From: Scilla litardierei
Lineage: Eukaryota; Streptophyta; Magnoliopsida; Asparagales; Asparagaceae
Length of the DNA stretch: 64,000 bases
Direction of reading: 5' to 3'
Assembly (NCBI GenBank): GCA_030789695.1
Contig: CM061140.1
Location: forward strand, 80,662,422 to 80,726,421
Shown here piece by piece: positions 59,049 through 64,000 of this stretch. The notes beneath the pieces were generated by a model, which saw only the letters and a list, made by a program, of their open reading frames with translations, searched no databases and was not told the DNA's origin. The position numbers and the translations under genes were made by a program. Each line of letters opens with the position of its first letter. Position 1 is the first letter of the stretch.

Positions 59049-59434
59049 TGAATCCCAAGCTATTCGTATTATAGCAATCCCAAACTAACCCTAATCAATC
59101 CTAGCAATAGTTTCATCAATTCATCACAATTTTGAAATTGGGTTCGTAGGGTTCATCCCTACGCCCTAAGACGATGAACTACTCACAATTCATAATCAAA
59201 TTCAATAGAAATTCACAAGTAAAATGAATGGAATTCATAGCAATATTCAATAATTCAATAAAAATGGAGTTTTTGAGAGAAAGAAAGACAAACCAATGAA
59301 GAACAAGATAGCATCCAACAAAATCTCACTTTTCTCTCCTCTCTAAAAGCTCAATCTAATCCCTAAAAAGTTAATCTAAAAAAAGGCTGCAAATGTTCTG
59401 AAAAAGGCTCTCTAAACTAGGTTAAAAACTGGGG

Positions 59435-59920
59435 TTAAATACCCCCCAAAATCACCCAAAAACCCCTGACGAAAATGCCCCTGCGCAGCCTCAAAATCGT
59501 AGTTTACGCTACAGGCAGCGCGGCTCACTCGGCCGAGTGACAAATGTCACTCGGCCGAGTGACGAACCCTGTACAGAAATAGAGAGTTGGGGGTCTTGGG
59601 GGTCGCTTCCTCGGAGGTCACTTGGGCGGACGGTCTTTCGTCACTCGGGCGGACGTCATTTGTTACTTGGGCGGACGTCATTTGTCACTCGGGCGGACGG
59701 CGACTCGGAAATTGTCTGTACAAAAACAGTAAGTCTGTGATTTTTGCTGCCGCCGTCTTGATTCCACTCGGACGAGTGGGTATCCGTGGTTCGGCCGAGT
59801 GACTTGGCGATGCTCGGCCGAGTGCATGCTAATATTAGCTCTGTTGCGTGTTCGATCTGGCTGGCCGAGCGGGCTTCCGATGGTCGGCAGAGTGACTCCT
59901 TCACTCGACCGAGTGGCATG
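59435..59920 (-). promoter_or_regulatory. B right LTR promoter: palindrome array and TATA box
   Basis: TATTTAA on the minus strand at 59441-59435. CACTCGGCCGAGTG and CACTCGGGCGGACG copies lie at 59525-59920. Confidence 0.7.
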
Positions 59921-60215
59921 CTGAAAATGCACATTCTTCATGTTTTTGCCTCCTCGTCGCTCCTACGATGTTCTTTCCTCTTCCACTCCTCTCCAATATC
60001 AAAATACCCCTCAAGAGAGTTGTCGGTGACACTCCGGAGTGGGTGCATCTCAGAATCACTCTAAATCGCTCCAAATCTCCTGAAATACGACAAAAACAAC
60101 AAGTCGTGAAAAGCATAGCAATATTGTCGAATAAACGTGAAAAACACGATTTGAGCGATCTAAATGGCATGCAAACATGCAGAAAAAAGGTGTAAAATAC
60201 GGAGTGATCACGATG

Positions 60216-60438
60216 AAGTAGTGGAGGAAGTCTTAGGCCGAAGCCTATCTCTGATAGATATAATCCTCGCCATACGTGCCTCTAGTTCTTCCGGCGTCTC
60301 TCGTCGGTTCATACAATTTCCCTATATATTGAGTCTTTTCTCGGCTCTGATCCTCCTCTCAGTACGTTCGATCTCCGGATCAAATACTATGTCCTCGGGG
60401 TCCATCGTTGATCTTGTGTACATGCAAAGAAAAACAGA
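60216..60438 (-). pseudogene. Start of the Athila A gag
   Basis: The minus strand reads MYTRSTMDPEDIVFDPEIER from 60423, an acidic and Arg-rich gag N-terminus, with a stop near 60325 before TPEELEARMARI. It joins the gag core at 37263 across element B, but in a different frame, so at least one indel separates them. Confidence 0.65.
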
Positions 60439-60534
60439 TCTTCGATGGAATTGTTAGCACAATAGAGGTGTAAAATAAAAAAAAATAAAACAAAAAAGGA
60501 AATAGCTATGTAAGGAAAGTAAAGCACTGTCGCC

Positions 60535-60552
60535 TCCCCGGCAACTGCGCCA
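60535..60552 (-). other. Primer binding site of Athila A (tRNA-Asp type)
   Basis: TGGCGCAGTTGCCGGGGA on the minus strand, one mismatch to the tRNA-Asp complement, 6 nt from the LTR. Confidence 0.9.
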
Positions 60553-60904
60553 AAAACTTGATCGCGTCCGAACCCGAAAAACGAGTTGTAGTCTTACCGC
60601 AAGTGCACGGTGTAGCGGCGAGCGGGTGTCGAACTCAGGGAGGAACAAATGACAGTACCTTATTCAATTCACCTAGGTATCAAAAGAGTGAGAATAGTTT
60701 GGATATCGCAGTCACAATCGTTCAAATATCTAGAAGGTATCAATATAATAAAGCATCTAGGGATAGGAAATCCCCACTACGGACCTTCTCGCATCCTTTT
60801 GAATCATAAGTTTCATTGTTGCTAAGCTTGAATATAGGTGAACTAGTCGCAACTTAATGTAGAACCAAGCTCATGCCCTCGCGCTATTGTCGGTTTATAG
60901 CAAA

Positions 60905-61207
60905 CCTATGATAGGGCCCACTCTCGTGCAAACCCTAGCCTAATCGGCTAGCGTGAAGAACGACGTCATTGTTCAATCGTATCTCGAGCCCACTCTCGTG
61001 CAAGCTCAGGCTACGACCTAGGTTATGATAGTTACTATCCGTCCAATCTCTTGCAAACAGATATTAGTATAGAATCACAATTAAAAATCCTAGCTTTGGC
61101 CCAATCTCTTGCAAACCAAATCTAGAGAAATCCAATTGTCAATCTAAATCGAATACGTAGGCCTTCCTATCAATTGGGATCCAATCTCTTGCAAATCCCA
61201 ATCGATA
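60905..61207 (-). other. Five-hairpin array (A, right LTR)
   Basis: Hairpin 4 pairs TTTGG/CCAAA where the left copy has a mismatch. Hairpin 5 ATTGGGAT/ATCCCAAT is intact. Hairpins 1-3 are weaker than in the left LTR. Confidence 0.7.
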
Positions 61208-61565
61208 TGAATTCCTAGCTACCCGTAATCAATCGATCAAAACCTAACCTTAATCAATTCTAGCAACAAATCTATGAATTCATCACAATTTAGAGATAGG
61301 GTCCATAGGGTTCATCCCCATGCCCTAAGACGACGGCACTACTCACTAATCATCATGATCAGAAAAATCAATAATAACCACGGCACAATTCATTGCAAAA
61401 GAGAAATAATGCATAAAAATCGAGTTTTTAATAGAAATAGACAAACCAATGTAGATGCCGACGATCTGCAGCTGAGATTTCACAAAGAATAGCCGTCAAA
61501 ACTCCTGAAAGAAAGTCTAAAAATAAATGTTCAAAAAGCTCCCTAAACTAGGGCAAAAACTGGGT

Positions 61566-62020
61566 TTAAATACCCTCTAAAATCTTCCAAAAAATCGTGA
61601 CCAAACTGCCCTTGCGCAGCCCAGAAATCGCAACCCTAACATCAGGCGGAGAGGGTCACTCGGCCGAGTGACCATTGTCACTCGGCCGAGTGACCAGCCC
61701 TGTATAAAAACAGTAACTTCGGGGGTTTCAGGGTCTGTCATCGGGGGGTTGCTCGGCTGAGTGGCTTTCTTTATTCGGCCGAGTGAGCATTCATAGTCGG
61801 CCGAGTAGGCCTCCTCAGGATATCTGAAAATTCCAGTAACTTGGCCTTTCTCTGGACAAAATTTCCTGTACCACTCGGTCGAGTGAACTTTCTCACTCGG
61901 TCGAGTGGGCTTCCTTCGTTCGGTCGAATATACACTGAAAATCATCGTGTGCGTATCCGTTCTTTTCGTCCGAGTAGGGCTTCTTGCTCGGCCGAGTGAG
62001 TGGTCCACTCGGCCGAGTGA
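61566..62020 (-). promoter_or_regulatory. A right LTR promoter: palindrome array and TATA box
   Basis: TATTTAA on the minus strand at 61572-61566. About eleven CTCGGCCGAG-type palindromes lie at 61657-62020. Confidence 0.7.
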
Positions 62021-62180
62021 GATGCTGCTGAGCTTATTCTTCTTCTTTTCTCCTCCTCATCGCTCCTATTGATTCCCTTCTTCTTCCGCTCATCCTCTAT
62101 CACTGATAATTCTTCGAATGAGCCGTGGGCGATACTCCTAGGTCCGTGCAAATCCCTTGATCTCAAATTCGCTCCAAATC

Positions 62181-64000
62181 TGTAACGACCACTGTTCGGT
62201 TGTACGAATTTTAGCGCGTATGTCGTTTATAGTGAGTATATCGTATTTGTTTGTATTATTTTGTTCTGTAGCCCAGACACATGATCAGACCCCGTTAGCA
62301 CGACCCTCTCGGAGGCGCGATCGCCCCGGTACCTTCCTTTTAATTTTTGGATGTCGGGGCACAAATTTGTAATAATCCATTATCATTATTATATTAGTTG
62401 AGATATATAAATAATATATATTGATTATTAAACTTTTATTTTATGTTTCTGAAGTTCAGATGGTGGGTTACGTATTAAAATTTTAATAATCAAAACCTTA
62501 TAACCTTATATAAACATTTGTTATTAATCTTATAAACCTTTGTCATTAAAGGACCTAACATAACCCCTTTACTTGCTGTCACTTCCCAATTGGTACCAAA
62601 TCGAATACTATACTGTGGATACAACGGAAGAAATCAAAAATTAAGTTAAAGACGAATCCTAAATTCGGTTAGAATCGAATCTTATAAAAAAATTATCTAA
62701 ACCTATCTCTTAAAATCCCAACGGCTCCCTCAACCCACACGTCACGCAGCCCTCTGACCCGTTCTCCCCACTCCCCCACATTTTCTCTCCCTCTACCATA
62801 CTCCATAAACAAAACCCATGACTTCTTCTCTAAAAAAAAGAAAACAACCCAAAGCCTAAAGTTCACGTGCTGCTCCCCAACTTTCCCCACACACAACCTA
62901 TATTAAACTCTAAGGTCATTATTATTCCTCACCCTACAAAGCACAACGCAGCCTACCCTCTACTCTTATTAATATAATAAACCCTAGGTCCTTTCTTTCG
63001 TTTCCCTCTACTACACATGCATCCCCCTACCCTCCTTCCTCCATGCAAGAGCAGCGCGCGACCATCATCCCGACTCCTCTCTCGCCCACGTAACACAGCA
63101 AGCCCCACGCACAGGCGGCCACCGCTCAGATCTCCCCCTTGCCAACACAAGCCGCCGCTCCTCCCCATCTCGCTCGTACCCGCGGCCTCCTCCACACGAC
63201 AGCACCAACACCCCTTCACCGTCGCGCCTAGGAGATGCTGCTCCTCCCTCTTCGGGCGCAGCCCGCAGCGAACCGCATCATCTCCGAGAGCTGCAGTCTC
63301 CCCTTGCAACACAACCACGGCCTCCTTCTGAGCTCCAGACATTGTTCAGCCCGCACCCTGTCGCCGGAACAACTTCACCGCAGCAACACGCCTCAGATCT
63401 GACGCCATCAGCCCCGTGGACTCGCTGTTTCTCTCGCAACCGCCTGCATAGCCTCCAGACGCTGATGTCCACTGTTTCCCTCACTGTCGCGACGAATTTC
63501 AGATCTTAGACGTTGCACGCATCGCTGTCGCTGCCCCCACTCGCTACGTAACGGTTAGTCCCCCTACCTATAACTCATAACCCACACCGTAATTTAGAAG
63601 ACCTAATAAAAACGAATCGCTAGACGTCGTAGGAGCTAGTTTAACATTTGTTACCATCAAAAACAGATTAATCTGATTATATATTTTGTCAAAACAGCAA
63701 ACCGAACTCACGGTAGCGTAGTACCCGTCGAGACGATTCCAACGACACCAAGAAAGTCAAAAACAGGCGAGTATTTGATTTTATTTGAATTTCTGAAGTT
63801 TTGACACTTTTGCGCCATCTTTATGTATTGCTGTGTAACTCAAAAACTAGGCGTGTAATGACGTACAAAATTGACACCGTAATGACCAGGACGAAATTTG
63901 TGACCCAACGGTATATCATACGATATATCTCAATTTTAGACAATAAGAGTAAAGAATAAATTCTGTAGCAAGTTCAACAAAAAGGACGTGTTCGTCATTA
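62181..64000 (+). mobile_element. Start of a long LTR (Tekay-like), runs off the window
   Basis: It begins TGTAACGACC exactly where homology to the A LTR stops. Its layout resembles the minus-strand reading of the 4.2-kb LTRs: about 800 bp of AT-rich sequence, then a GC-rich block (about 63010-63550), then AT-rich again. The sequence itself is different. No coding domain is present. The expected target duplication is AAATC (62176-62180). Confidence 0.65.

Larger units (their letters stand above)
37269..60210 (-). mobile_element. Athila B (non-autonomous), nested in A and itself interrupted
   Basis: Its 3' LTR (37269-39081) starts TGATCGCG. Its 5' LTR is split into 44843-45192 and 58740-60210. 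A perfect 5-bp target duplication CGATG (37264-37268 and 60211-60215) shows insertion into the gag of A. The interior (39082-44842) keeps the 3' UTR, ATHILA ORF, internal array and only the last part of protease. PBS, gag and protease core are missing. Confidence 0.93.
58740..60210 (-). repeat. 5' LTR of Athila B, outer part
   Basis: Continues the LTR broken at 45192 after the 5-bp duplication and ends GTGATCA, followed by the target duplication CGATG. Confidence 0.93.
27889..62180 (-). mobile_element. Athila A (non-autonomous, with nested insertions)
   Basis: The 3' LTR (27889-29663), 3' UTR, env-like ORF, internal promoter module, protease and gag run to 37268. After the nested element B the gag start, PBS and 5' LTR follow (60216-62180). 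RT, RNase H and integrase are absent. Left target duplication is AGCAC (27884-27888). The right one lies outside the window because a further element interrupts the 5' LTR at 62180. Confidence 0.9.
60559..62180 (-). repeat. 5' LTR of Athila A, interrupted
   Basis: Starts TGATCGCG and follows the left LTR to GCTCCAAATC. About 137 terminal bases are missing because another element begins at 62181. Confidence 0.9.

Noticed and set aside
63017..63331. 105-codon Pro/Ser/Arg-rich frame near the window end
   Set aside because: It lies in the GC-rich part of an LTR, and the other strand is equally open.

Overview
This is repeat-rich intergenic DNA from a flowering-plant nuclear genome. The evidence is plant-specific LTR-retrotransposon lineages (Ty3/Gypsy Athila, Tat and Tekay/Del-like; Ty1/Copia Sirevirus), a Helitron end, a tRNA-derived SINE and a broken plant histone H2B copy. 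I see no intact ordinary host gene. The only complete reading frame of note is a spliced three-exon gene lying antisense inside the Tat element. All divergence figures were counted by eye.

Layout. (1) 1-6885: right half of an Athila element on the minus strand (gag, protease, RT, RNase H, integrase, PBS, 5' LTR) with two in-frame stops and an 8-bp duplication frameshift. (2) 6886-9740: short island with a truncated H2B pseudogene, a 34/19-bp minisatellite, a Helitron 3' terminus and a SINE inserted in a TA repeat. (3) 9741-26987: decayed Sirevirus on the minus strand (env-like ORF, pol, gag, PBS, 5' LTR; no 3' LTR). Its integrase is split by a complete Tat element at 14550-22085 (964-bp LTRs, ACTAC target duplication). 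(4) 26988-27592: short spacer. (5) 27593-62180: a four-layer nest. A plus-strand Sirevirus LTR is cut by Athila A; A's gag is cut by Athila B (CGATG duplication); B's right LTR is cut by a 13,547-bp array of three 4,215-bp LTRs and two 451-bp interiors (GCAAA duplication). (6) 62181-64000: start of another long LTR inserted in A's right LTR and running off the window.

Functional picture. Athila A and B are non-autonomous: both keep protease and an env-like ATHILA ORF, A keeps gag, and both lack RT, RNase H and integrase. The Tat element has gag only plus the antisense gene. Two unrelated lineages (Sirevirus and Athila A/B) share one architecture: a palindrome array with a TATA box in the LTR, and a second array with its own TATA box inside the element just upstream of the env-like ORF.

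The strongest unexplained signal is in the A/B LTRs, downstream of the TATA box. It is a series of five hairpins with different stems but nearly the same 14-nt loop. Several stem pairs differ between copies in a compensatory way, which points to a conserved RNA structure in the leader of these elements.
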